A stretch of DNA of 5,073 bases from Thermoplasmata archaeon (lineage in GTDB: Archaea; Thermoplasmatota; Thermoplasmata; Lutacidiplasmatales; UBA184). Location of the stretch: assembly GCA_030040865.1 (NCBI GenBank), contig JASHSX010000169.1, positions 1 to 5,073 on the forward strand. Direction: 5' to 3'. Below are positions 1 through 5,073 of the stretch, one piece after another. Position numbers and translations under genes: made by a program. The stretch's first letter is position 1; each line of letters opens with the position of its first letter. The notes under the pieces were generated by a model, which searched no databases, was not told where the DNA came from, and was given only the letters and a program-made list of their open reading frames with translations.

Positions 1-590
1 ACCGCGAAGCCCGTCTCGCGCAACCAACCTTCGAAGGTCGCGGCGTCCGGATGGCTCCAGAACATCTCCACGTTCGATCCCAGCCAGTTGTCCTCGACGC
101 CGCTCCAAGCGTTCGTGCCGGTGATCACGAGGAACAGACCGCCGGGGACGAGCCACCGGTGGATCCGCCGCAGGAGCGGCCGCTGCTCCTCGGTCGGCAC
201 ATGGATCAACGCGTACAGACAGAGGACGGCCCCGAAGCTGTCGTCCGAGAAGATCACCTCGGTCATGTCGGCCCGCACGAAGCGAGCCCCGGGCACGAGC
301 CGTCGGGCCCTATCTATCTGGACGTCCGAGATGTCGACGCCGGTGACCCGGAAGCGGTCGGTGAGCAGCCGGGCGTCGGGGATCCCGCACCCGCACCCCA
401 GGTCCAGAACCTCGGATCCCCGGGGTACCGCCTTCAGGAGCGGCTCGAGCCACTCGCGATGGTCCTCGAAGTCGTGTCCGAAGGCGTCCTTCGAGGTGTT
501 CGGGGGCCGGTAGAGCTCCGAAACATGGTCCCATCCGTGGCGGACGATGGTCTTCGCCCGGTGAGGGTCGATCGAGGGAGCATGGCTCAT
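1..590 (-). CDS. Class I SAM-dependent methyltransferase, C-terminus cut by window edge
   Basis: Probable small-molecule methyltransferase with a Rossmann-like fold; the substrate is not recognisable. The first 196 residues are present and the gene runs off the left edge. Motif I, the SAM-binding glycine-rich loop, is VLDLGCGCG (residues 61-69). The acidic residue that binds the ribose is in GVDIS (Asp86), a further acidic motif is RADM (105-109 region), and the late strand motif is LVPGGLFLVITG (147-158). The ALIHVPTEEQ stretch (127-136) and a later NWLG...MFWSH segment fit a family of short, generic methyltransferases annotated only by domain. The ATG at 590-588 is the only good start: an in-frame TAG lies 30 bases upstream with no ATG, GTG or TTG between. 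There is no Shine-Dalgarno sequence. The gene lies 92 bases downstream of the membrane-protein gene on the same strand and may be co-transcribed with it or have its own promoter. Nothing links its function to the dehydrogenase. The fold is secure; the specific role is unknown. Confidence 0.88.
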   Translation of the reverse strand, partial: MSHAPSIDPHRAKTIVRHGWDHVSELYRPPNTSKDAFGHDFEDHREWLEPLLKAVPRGSEVLDLGCGCGIPDARLLTDRFRVTGVDISDVQIDRARRLVPGARFVRADMTEVIFSDDSFGAVLCLYALIHVPTEEQRPLLRRIHRWLVPGGLFLVITGTNAWSGVEDNWLGSNVEMFWSHPDAATFEGWLRETGFA

Positions 591-614
591 GATCGGGAGC
601 GGCGGCAGGACGGT

Positions 615-622
615 GTACTATG
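615..622 (-). promoter_or_regulatory. TATA-like element upstream of methyltransferase
   Basis: Read on the minus strand this is CATAGTAC, at -25 to -32 relative to the methyltransferase ATG. It is the most AT-rich octamer in an otherwise GC-rich gap, and there is no ribosome binding site before the ATG. That spacing fits a leaderless archaeal transcript in which the transcript starts at or near the ATG. The match is weak in sequence and rests mainly on position. Confidence 0.35.
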
Positions 623-630
623 GCCGCGAG

Positions 631-677
631 GGGTAGTTCAACTTTGGCGGTGCGAGCTACCCGGTCGGTAAGCCGGG
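631..677. repeat. Two overlapping inverted repeats in the gap between minus-strand genes
   Basis: The 92-base gap (591-682) holds two possible hairpins. The first pairs 631-639 with 654-662: nine base pairs, one of them a G-T wobble in the plus-strand reading, around a 14-base loop. The second pairs 660-664 with 673-677 (CCCGG/CCGGG, eight-base loop). They share bases 660-662, so they cannot both form in full. In the minus-strand transcript the wobble becomes an A-C mismatch. No T-run follows on either side, so this is not a clear terminator. It could be an end-of-transcript or processing structure after the membrane-protein gene, or chance in GC-rich DNA. It does not fold as a tRNA. Confidence 0.35.
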
Positions 678-682
678 ACGGT

Positions 683-1279
683 CTACTGCCAGCGAGCCGG
701 GAGGAACCCGCGGAGGGGGCGCGTGAGACCGTGGTCGTAGGGACCCAGGACATGGACGATAAGGGCCCCCACGAGCAGGACCACGGCAAGGAAGTCGAAC
801 AGTCCCCAGAACCCGCCGATCCCCACCAGGACGGTCGCCGCGGCGATGCCGGCGAACGCCGTGGCATACAGAGTCAGGGCGGCGGAGTGGGATCGCACCC
901 GGGTGATCGCCTCGTGGCGCCGGGCGAGCTCGTCGTACCGGTGCGCAACGTCGAGGAGCGGCGAGGCGTCGCTCGCGTCGATCTCGGGGTGGATCGCGCG
1001 TAGCTTGGCGCGCTCGAGGTCGTAGTTCTCGGTCGCCGCCTGGTTGTCCGTCCTCAAGAGAAGGAAGCCGACGCACCAGATCGATCCGGCCAGGAACAGC
1101 CCCAGGCTGAACTTGCCGGCGTAGTACTGGAATCCGTAGAAGTCGGCGAGCACCGTGATCCCGTACAGCGCCCCGACGGCGACGAGGACCACCGCCACGA
1201 ATCGGGCGGTCGTTCCGTCGTCCGGAGCGGGAGGAGGCGGGGGCGGGGTCGTTTCCTGCCAGGAAGGAGGGTCGGCCAC
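683..1279 (-). CDS. Four-helix integral membrane protein of unknown function
   Basis: I do not recognise the family. The protein is 198 residues. A short N-terminal tail with a run of six prolines (residues 12-17) leads into four predicted membrane helices: about 26-48, 57-75, 133-155 and 157-179. Between helices 2 and 3 lies a charged, helix-prone soluble segment (about 76-132) rich in Arg, Glu and Asp, which would put both termini and this segment on the same side of the membrane. There is no signal peptide, metal-binding motif or enzyme signature. The GTG at 1279-1277 is chosen because it leaves a short tail before helix 1 and has an AT-rich element about 25 bases upstream. A TTG nine codons earlier is possible but would sit inside that element. 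The reading frame stays open upstream into the oppositely oriented dehydrogenase gene, but that part is antisense shadow. The gene is transcribed divergently from the dehydrogenase operon and could share regulation with it; a functional link is not shown. Confidence 0.72.
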   Translation of the reverse strand: MADPPSWQETTPPPPPPAPDDGTTARFVAVVLVAVGALYGITVLADFYGFQYYAGKFSLGLFLAGSIWCVGFLLLRTDNQAATENYDLERAKLRAIHPEIDASDASPLLDVAHRYDELARRHEAITRVRSHSAALTLYATAFAGIAAATVLVGIGGFWGLFDFLAVVLLVGALIVHVLGPYDHGLTRPLRGFLPARWQ

Positions 1280-1301
1280 GCGATTATCAGCCGACTTCGG
1301 G

Positions 1302-1310
1302 TTCAAAAAC
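1302..1310 (-). promoter_or_regulatory. AT-rich promoter-like element for the membrane-protein gene
   Basis: Read on the minus strand this is GTTTTTGAA, at about -23 to -31 from the GTG start. It is the only A/T-dominated run in the region, and no Shine-Dalgarno sequence precedes the GTG. The spacing matches a leaderless archaeal promoter. The sequence is not a good TATA consensus, so confidence is low. Confidence 0.3.
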
Positions 1311-1334
1311 GTTCGCTCGCCGGAGGAGGTCGCT

Positions 1335-1354
1335 CCGGCCGCGACAACGGCCGG
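1335..1354. repeat. GC-rich inverted repeat in divergent intergenic region
   Basis: CCGGCCG (1335-1341) pairs perfectly with CGGCCGG (1348-1354) around the six-base loop CGACAA. It lies in the 174-base region (1280-1453) between the divergent membrane-protein and fdhF genes, upstream of both presumed promoter elements. It could be a protein-binding site acting on either gene. Such palindromes also arise often by chance in DNA this rich in G+C. Confidence 0.3.
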
Positions 1355-1395
1355 GCGTCTCGCGGGCCTTGCGGGCGGCCTCTCCCCTCGGGTAT

Positions 1396-1405
1396 CGTAA
1401 ATACG
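1396..1405 (+). promoter_or_regulatory. TATA-like promoter element for the fdhF operon
   Basis: CGTAAATACG is the most AT-rich block ahead of fdhF and lies inside the imperfect palindrome GTAT-CGTAA-ATAC (1392-1404). It is about 50-58 bases before the ATG. If it acts as an archaeal TATA box, transcription would start near 1425-1430 and leave a leader of about 25 bases, long enough to hold the G-rich ribosome binding site. No convincing bacterial -35/-10 pair was seen. Confidence 0.4.
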
Positions 1406-1443
1406 GTCCGGTCGTCCGTCGCCCCATCCGCCCGTTCCGCGAC

Positions 1444-1450
1444 GGGGGAG
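1444..1450 (+). promoter_or_regulatory. Ribosome binding site of fdhF
   Basis: GGGGGAG ends three bases before the ATG at 1454. It contains GGAG, which can pair with the anti-Shine-Dalgarno end of 16S rRNA, although the spacing is short. Together with the ferredoxin-like start of the protein it supports the ATG at 1454. Confidence 0.45.
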
Positions 1451-1453
1451 CGC

Positions 1454-4375
1454 ATGGTCACGATCGTCGTCGATGGCCGGGAGATTCCCGCGGATCTGGG
1501 GGAGACCGTGCTCGAGGCGATACTCCGGGCCGGAACGGAACTCCCCCACATCTGTTTCCACCCGAGATTGGGGCCGATCCGGACGTGCGACACCTGCCTC
1601 GTGGAAACGAACGGTCGGATGGCCCGCGCGTGCGAACTGCCCGTGCAGGACGGACTCCGCCTGTCGGTCGATTCGGAGTCCGCTCGCGCCGCCCGCATGG
1701 ACCGGATGCTCCTCCTGCTGCGGAACCACAATCTCTACTGCACGATCTGCGACAAGAACAACGGGGACTGCGAGCTCCATGCCACGGCGCTTCGCATGGG
1801 CGTCCAGCGGCACCCGTTCACCCCCAAGCCGTACCCGATCGACCGGTCGAACCCGTTCTTCCAGTACAATCCCGGCCAGTGCATCCTCTGCGGCCGCTGC
1901 GTCCAGGCGTGCCAGACGGTCGTGGTGAACGAGGTCCTCTCGATCGATTGGTCTCTCGCCCCGCCACGGGTCGTCTTCGACGCGAACTCCGAGATCAATC
2001 GGTCGTCCTGCGTGTCGTGCGGCACCTGCTCGACCGTCTGCCCCGTCGACGCGCTGCTCGAGACCACGATGGTCGGGGAGGCCGGCCATTTCTCCCGGTT
2101 CTCACCGTCGACGAAGGAGAAGCTCGTCGCGTTCTCGGAGATCGCCGTCTCCCCCGATGGGCTCTGGTCGATCAGCGAGGCCGAGGCCCACTCTCGGCAG
2201 TCTTCGATCCGGCGGACGAAGACGGTCTGCACCTTCTGCGCCGTGGGATGCAGTTTCGACGTCTGGACCCGCGACCGGCAGATCCTCAAGATCATGCCCC
2301 GGTCGGAGTCTCCCGCCAACGGCATCGCGACCTGCGTCAAGGGAAAGTTCGGGTGGGATTTCGTCAACAGCCCTACCCGGTTGACCGCCCCTCTCCTCCG
2401 GCGGAACGGCCGCTTCGAGGAGGTCGGCTGGGACGAGGCGATCGCCCACGTCGCCCGCCGGCTCACCGAGATCAAAGCCGAGTTCGGGGCCGATTCGATC
2501 GGCGTGATCGCCGGGTGCACGGGCACGAACGAGGAGGCGTACCTCGCCCAGAAGCTCGCCCGCCAGGTGATCGGCACCCACAACGTCGACAACTGCGCCC
2601 GCTACTGCCAGGCGCCGGCGACGATGGGGCTCATGCGCACCGTCGGGATGGGCGCCGACTCCGGGAACATGGACCAGATCGAGGCCGCCGACCTGGTCCT
2701 CATCTTCGGCTCGAATACCGCCGAGGCGCACCCCGTGCTGGCCGGGAAGGTGAAGCGGGCCCACAAGCTCGCCGGACAGAAGCTCGTCGTCGTGGACGTG
2801 CGGCGCCACGAGATGGCCGAACGGGCGGACCTGTTCGTCACGCCCCGGCCCGGCTCGGACCTGGCCGTCGTCAACGCCGTGGCCCGGTACATGCTCGAGC
2901 GGGGCTGGGAGGACCAGGGGTTCATCGAGGCCCGAACCGGCAACTTCGAGGAGTACCGGAAGAGCCTCGAGCCGTTCACCCTCGACTTCGCGACGTCGGT
3001 GAGCGGGGTGCCCGGACCGACGATCGTAGCGCTCGCCGAGATGGTCCACGACGCGAAGCGGGTCTGCATCCTCTGGGCAATGGGCATGACCCAGCACAGC
3101 GCGGGTGCCGACGCGTGCACCGCGCTCTGCAACCTCCTGCTCTTGACCGGCAACTTCGGCCGGCCGGGGACCGGCGGGTACCCCCTCCGCGGCCACGCCA
3201 ACGTGCAGGGCACCTCCGACTTCGGGGCGCTCCCCACCTTCCTGCCCGGCTACGAGCGCTGGGACGACCCCGAGGCGATCCGGAGGGTAGAGACCGAGTG
3301 GGGGACCCGGCTCCCGACCTCGAAAGGGCTCACGAGCACCGCGATGACCGACGCCATCCTCGACGGGCGGATGCACGCCCTCTACGTGATCGGCGAGGAC
3401 AAGGTGCTCGCCGACGCCGACGAGACCAAAACGTCGCGGGCCCTCTCGTCGATCGACTTCCTGGTCGTCCAGGACCTGTTCCTCACGCGCACGGCCCAGC
3501 ACGCCGATGTGGTGCTCCCCGCGTGTGCGAGCCTCGAGAAGGAAGGGACGTTCGTGAACACCGAGCGCCGCCTCCAGCGCCTCTACGCCGCGATGGAACC
3601 GCTCGGTCGCTCGCGCTCCGATTTCTGGATCACGATGTCGATCGCCCAGGCGATGGGGGCCGCCTGGAACTACTCGGGTCCGAAGGACGTCCTCGCCGAG
3701 GCGGCACGCGTCGCGCCGATCTTCGCCGGTGCCGACTGGGACCGTCTGGCGGGCTACGGGAGCCAGCTCTGGCCGATCGCCGCCGACGGGCGGGACAGTC
3801 CGTACCTGTACGCCGATCGGTTCGCGAAGCCCGACGGCCGCGCCCAGTTCTTCCCCACGTCGTACACCCCGCCGCTCGGCCCCTCTGCCGAGTTCGACCT
3901 GATGCTCGACAACGGCCGGATGCTGGAGCACTTCCACTGGGGGAATATGACCGGTCTCTCCCGCGGGCTCACGGCCAAGGTACCCGAGATGTTCGTGGAG
4001 GTCTCGCTCGAGCTCGCCGCCGAGCGCGGGGTCGAGACCGGCGACACCGTCCGGATCTCGAGCGCCGGCGGAGAGGCGGTCCGCGTCAAGGCGCTCGTCT
4101 CGGACCGGGTCCGCGGGACGACCCTCTTCCTCGGGATGCACGACGCCGGGGACCGAGCGACCAACCGGCTCTCCTACGATCGGCGGGACGCACCGACGGG
4201 GACCCCGGCGTACAAGGAGCTCCCCGTGCGGCTCGAGCGACTCGCCGGTCCGAAAGGGGAGTCGCCGCTGCCCTCCTCGCATCCGCGCTTCGGCCACCGA
4301 AACCCGCAGTCCGGGGTCGGCGTCGAGGCGAAGTGGCGTCGGCCCGACTACGTACCGATCGCGGGGTCGCCGTGA
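1454..4375 (+). CDS. fdhF: NuoG-like molybdopterin oxidoreductase, formate dehydrogenase alpha subunit type
   Basis: Predicted to oxidise formate to CO2 at a Mo/W-bis-MGD centre in the cytoplasm (no Tat signal). It is 973 residues, the usual size for NuoG-like formate dehydrogenase alpha chains. The N-terminal 2Fe-2S ferredoxin domain has Cys34, Cys45, Cys48 and Cys60. The NuoG-type His-Cys 4Fe-4S site is His92, Cys96, Cys99, Cys105. Two ferredoxin 4Fe-4S motifs are Cys143/146/149/153 and Cys186/189/192/196. The catalytic domain has its own 4Fe-4S site (Cys259, 262, 266, 294) with the expected Lys296. The Mo/W ligand is Cys385 (TGC codon, not selenocysteine), and the catalytic arginine equivalent is Arg579. 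The MGD-binding domain is about 810-925, followed by a tail ending in WRRPDYVPIAGSP. The residue after Cys385 is Gln386 where His is expected, and His581 replaces the usual Gln in RGQNNVQG, so the substrate is less certain than the family. The stop overlaps the next gene by four bases. No diaphorase or cytochrome subunit is adjacent. Confidence 0.93.
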   Translation: MVTIVVDGREIPADLGETVLEAILRAGTELPHICFHPRLGPIRTCDTCLVETNGRMARACELPVQDGLRLSVDSESARAARMDRMLLLLRNHNLYCTICDKNNGDCELHATALRMGVQRHPFTPKPYPIDRSNPFFQYNPGQCILCGRCVQACQTVVVNEVLSIDWSLAPPRVVFDANSEINRSSCVSCGTCSTVCPVDALLETTMVGEAGHFSRFSPSTKEKLVAFSEIAVSPDGLWSISEAEAHSRQSSIRRTKTVCTFCAVGCSFDVWTRDRQILKIMPRSESPANGIATCVKGKFGWDFVNSPTRLTAPLLRRNGRFEEVGWDEAIAHVARRLTEIKAEFGADSIGVIAGCTGTNEEAYLAQKLARQVIGTHNVDNCARYCQAPATMGLMRTVGMGADSGNMDQIEAADLVLIFGSNTAEAHPVLAGKVKRAHKLAGQKLVVVDVRRHEMAERADLFVTPRPGSDLAVVNAVARYMLERGWEDQGFIEARTGNFEEYRKSLEPFTLDFATSVSGVPGPTIVALAEMVHDAKRVCILWAMGMTQHSAGADACTALCNLLLLTGNFGRPGTGGYPLRGHANVQGTSDFGALPTFLPGYERWDDPEAIRRVETEWGTRLPTSKGLTSTAMTDAILDGRMHALYVIGEDKVLADADETKTSRALSSIDFLVVQDLFLTRTAQHADVVLPACASLEKEGTFVNTERRLQRLYAAMEPLGRSRSDFWITMSIAQAMGAAWNYSGPKDVLAEAARVAPIFAGADWDRLAGYGSQLWPIAADGRDSPYLYADRFAKPDGRAQFFPTSYTPPLGPSAEFDLMLDNGRMLEHFHWGNMTGLSRGLTAKVPEMFVEVSLELAAERGVETGDTVRISSAGGEAVRVKALVSDRVRGTTLFLGMHDAGDRATNRLSYDRRDAPTGTPAYKELPVRLERLAGPKGESPLPSSHPRFGHRNPQSGVGVEAKWRRPDYVPIAGSP
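4372..4375 (+). other. GTGA start/stop overlap between fdhF and the DUF1641 gene
   Basis: The GTG start of the DUF1641 gene (4372-4374) overlaps the TGA stop of fdhF (4373-4375). This is a typical arrangement for re-initiation by the same ribosome and supports the two proteins being made together as subunits of one complex. Confidence 0.85.
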
Positions 4376-4878
4376 GCGAGCCGATCCGCGAGGTCGTTCC
4401 CGCCGGCCCGCCCGGCTCGGGAGTCGCTCCGTCGGTCGAGTTCGAGGGGTCGGAGGAGTCGATGCGGCGTTTCCTCGAGCTCGTCCGGGTCCTCGACGAG
4501 CGAGGGGTCCTGCGACTGGTACGGGACCTCGTCGAGAACAACGAGGAGCTCGTTCGCATCGCCCTCGACTGGTTGAGCCGCCCCGAGAACGTCCGGGCCG
4601 TGGAGAACGTTCGAGCGCTCGTCCGCGCGGCCGAACGGATCGACCCGGCGCGACTCGAAGCCACCGGGACGGCGTTGGTCCGGGCTCTGGATGCGGCCGC
4701 GTCGGCGCCGGACGACGGGCGCTCCCGGGGGGCGCTCTCAGTGTTGCGTCAGCTCGGGGAGCCCGACGCGAACCGCGGTCTGCGGATCTTCCTCGAGATC
4801 CTGCGGGCGCTCGGTTCCGCGAACCGGGGAGGCGCGGACGGGTCCTCCCGCGACCGGCCGACGGACCGCCCGGCCTAG
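4372..4878 (+). CDS. DUF1641 protein, putative partner subunit of the dehydrogenase (ForC/YrhD-like)
   Basis: A 168-residue soluble protein with the DUF1641 signature near its C-terminus: LRQLGEPDANRGLRIFLEIL followed by RALG (residues 125-148). Proteins of this family sit next to NuoG-like formate dehydrogenases in Bacillus, where the pairs (ForCE) are reported to feed electrons to menaquinone. The same role is inferred here. Residues 31-107 are strongly helical and charged and contain a small internal repeat (ENVRA at 72-76 and 78-82). The first 25 and last 20 residues look disordered, rich in Pro, Gly and Ser/Asp/Arg. There are no membrane helices and no metal-binding cysteines; in fact the protein has no cysteine. 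The start is GTG at 4372, overlapping the fdhF TGA as GTGA, which implies translational coupling and fixed stoichiometry. There is no in-frame alternative before the conserved part with better support. The last four bases overlap the convergent fdhD gene. Confidence 0.88.
   Translation: MSEPIREVVPAGPPGSGVAPSVEFEGSEESMRRFLELVRVLDERGVLRLVRDLVENNEELVRIALDWLSRPENVRAVENVRALVRAAERIDPARLEATGTALVRALDAAASAPDDGRSRGALSVLRQLGEPDANRGLRIFLEILRALGSANRGGADGSSRDRPTDRPA
4875..4878. other. Shared CTAG: stop codons of convergent genes overlap
   Basis: The palindrome CTAG supplies TAG to the DUF1641 gene (4876-4878, plus) and TAG to fdhD (4877-4875, minus). No intergenic space remains for a terminator between the two convergent genes, so each transcript must end inside the other gene and the 3' ends are mutually antisense. 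Confidence 0.85.
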
Positions 4879-5073
4879 ATCGGGGCAGCGATCCGTTCCG
4901 GCCCGGCGTAGATGTTGAATCGCCCGCTTCGGAGAAACCCGACCAGGGTCATCCGCTGCTCCTCGGCGAGCCGGATCGCGAGGTCGGTCGGGGCGCCCAC
5001 GGCGGCGAGGAAGGGGATCCCGGCGATCGCCGCCTTCTGTACGAGTTCGAAGCAGGCGCGCCCGCTCACGAGC
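4875..5073 (-). CDS. fdhD: FdhD, formate dehydrogenase sulfurtransferase, C-terminal part
   Basis: Only the last 65 residues are in the window; the gene continues past the right edge. FdhD passes sulfur from a cysteine desulfurase to the Mo/W-bis-MGD cofactor and is required for active formate dehydrogenase. The segment matches the conserved end of the family: VSGRACFELVQKAA at the start, the AAVGAPTDLAIRLAEE stretch, then MTLVGFLRSGRFNIY and PERI near the C-terminus. The catalytic CxxC region lies upstream and cannot be checked here. A GTG at 5069-5067 is an internal valine codon and not a start: the preceding codon is in frame and the fragment lacks the N-terminal domain. Its placement beside fdhF and the DUF1641 gene fits its role in maturing that enzyme, although it is on the opposite strand and must have its own promoter outside the window. 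Confidence 0.93.
   Translation of the reverse strand, partial: LVSGRACFELVQKAAIAGIPFLAAVGAPTDLAIRLAEEQRMTLVGFLRSGRFNIYAGPERIAAPI

Noticed and set aside
51..671. Plus-strand open frames across the methyltransferase region
   Set aside because: They are antisense to a methyltransferase with clear SAM-binding motifs and give no recognisable protein.
620..690. Possible tRNA suggested by GGTAGTTCAA at 632-641 resembling a D-arm
   Set aside because: There is no T-arm consensus (GGTTCGAATCC-like), no seven-base anticodon loop on a five-base stem, and no matching acceptor stem on either strand.
1280..2089. N-terminal extension of the membrane protein back to an ATG at 2089
   Set aside because: The extension would lie antisense to the Fe-S domains of fdhF and is low-complexity. 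The GTG at 1279 with a promoter-like element is far more plausible.
2606..2608. Selenocysteine at the metal ligand of the dehydrogenase
   Set aside because: The codon is TGC, an ordinary cysteine; there is no in-frame TGA before the stop at 4373-4375.
2102..4297. A 731-codon open frame on the minus strand opposite fdhF
   Set aside because: It is antisense to a gene with complete, family-specific motifs. The translation is low-complexity (rich in Gly, Arg, Pro, Glu, Val) with no domain, as expected of a shadow frame in GC-rich DNA.
1369..4371. A very long plus-strand open frame leading into the DUF1641 gene
   Set aside because: This frame overlaps fdhF in another register and translates to Arg/Pro-rich sequence without motifs. 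Only the part from the GTG at 4372 is a real protein, so a giant fusion protein is not supported.
4086..4664. Minus-strand open frame spanning the fdhF/DUF1641 junction
   Set aside because: It translates to Arg/Ser/Ala-rich sequence without domains, and both overlapped plus-strand genes are well supported.

Overview
The window is GC-rich (about two thirds G+C by eye) and almost fully coding. It holds five protein genes, two of them cut by the window edges. From left to right they are: a partial SAM-dependent methyltransferase (minus strand), a small four-helix membrane protein of unknown function (minus), a large molybdopterin oxidoreductase of the NuoG-like formate dehydrogenase alpha type (plus), a small DUF1641 protein translationally coupled to it (plus), and the C-terminal end of FdhD, the sulfurtransferase needed to activate formate dehydrogenases (minus, converging on the DUF1641 gene).

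The core of the window (1454-5073) is a formate dehydrogenase module of the compact kind known from Bacillus (the ForCE-type YrhE/YrhD and YjgC/YjgD pairs): one catalytic subunit carrying five predicted Fe-S clusters, a DUF1641 partner, and FdhD. No NAD-binding diaphorase subunit and no cytochrome b subunit is visible here. Electrons would enter at the Mo/W-bis-MGD site in the C-terminal two thirds of the catalytic subunit, run through its NuoG-like N-terminal clusters, and leave through a partner. By analogy with ForCE, the DUF1641 protein is the best candidate for linking the enzyme to the quinone pool.

The most notable point is the active site. The Mo/W-ligating residue is a cysteine (Cys385), and the lysine and arginine expected of formate dehydrogenases are present. 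The histidine that should follow the cysteine is a glutamine (Gln386), and the glutamine that normally sits two residues after the catalytic arginine is a histidine (His581). This looks like a reciprocal His/Gln exchange. The enzyme may be a divergent formate dehydrogenase or may act on another substrate.

The left part (1-1279) holds a minus-strand pair, divergent from the dehydrogenase operon across a 174-base intergenic region that can hold promoters for both directions. Both minus-strand starts lack a Shine-Dalgarno sequence and have an AT-rich element about 25-31 bases upstream, as expected of leaderless archaeal promoters. The fdhF gene has a TATA-like element farther upstream plus a G-rich ribosome binding site. 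This suggests a GC-rich archaeon, possibly of a Thermoplasmata-like lineage, but a high-GC bacterium cannot be excluded.
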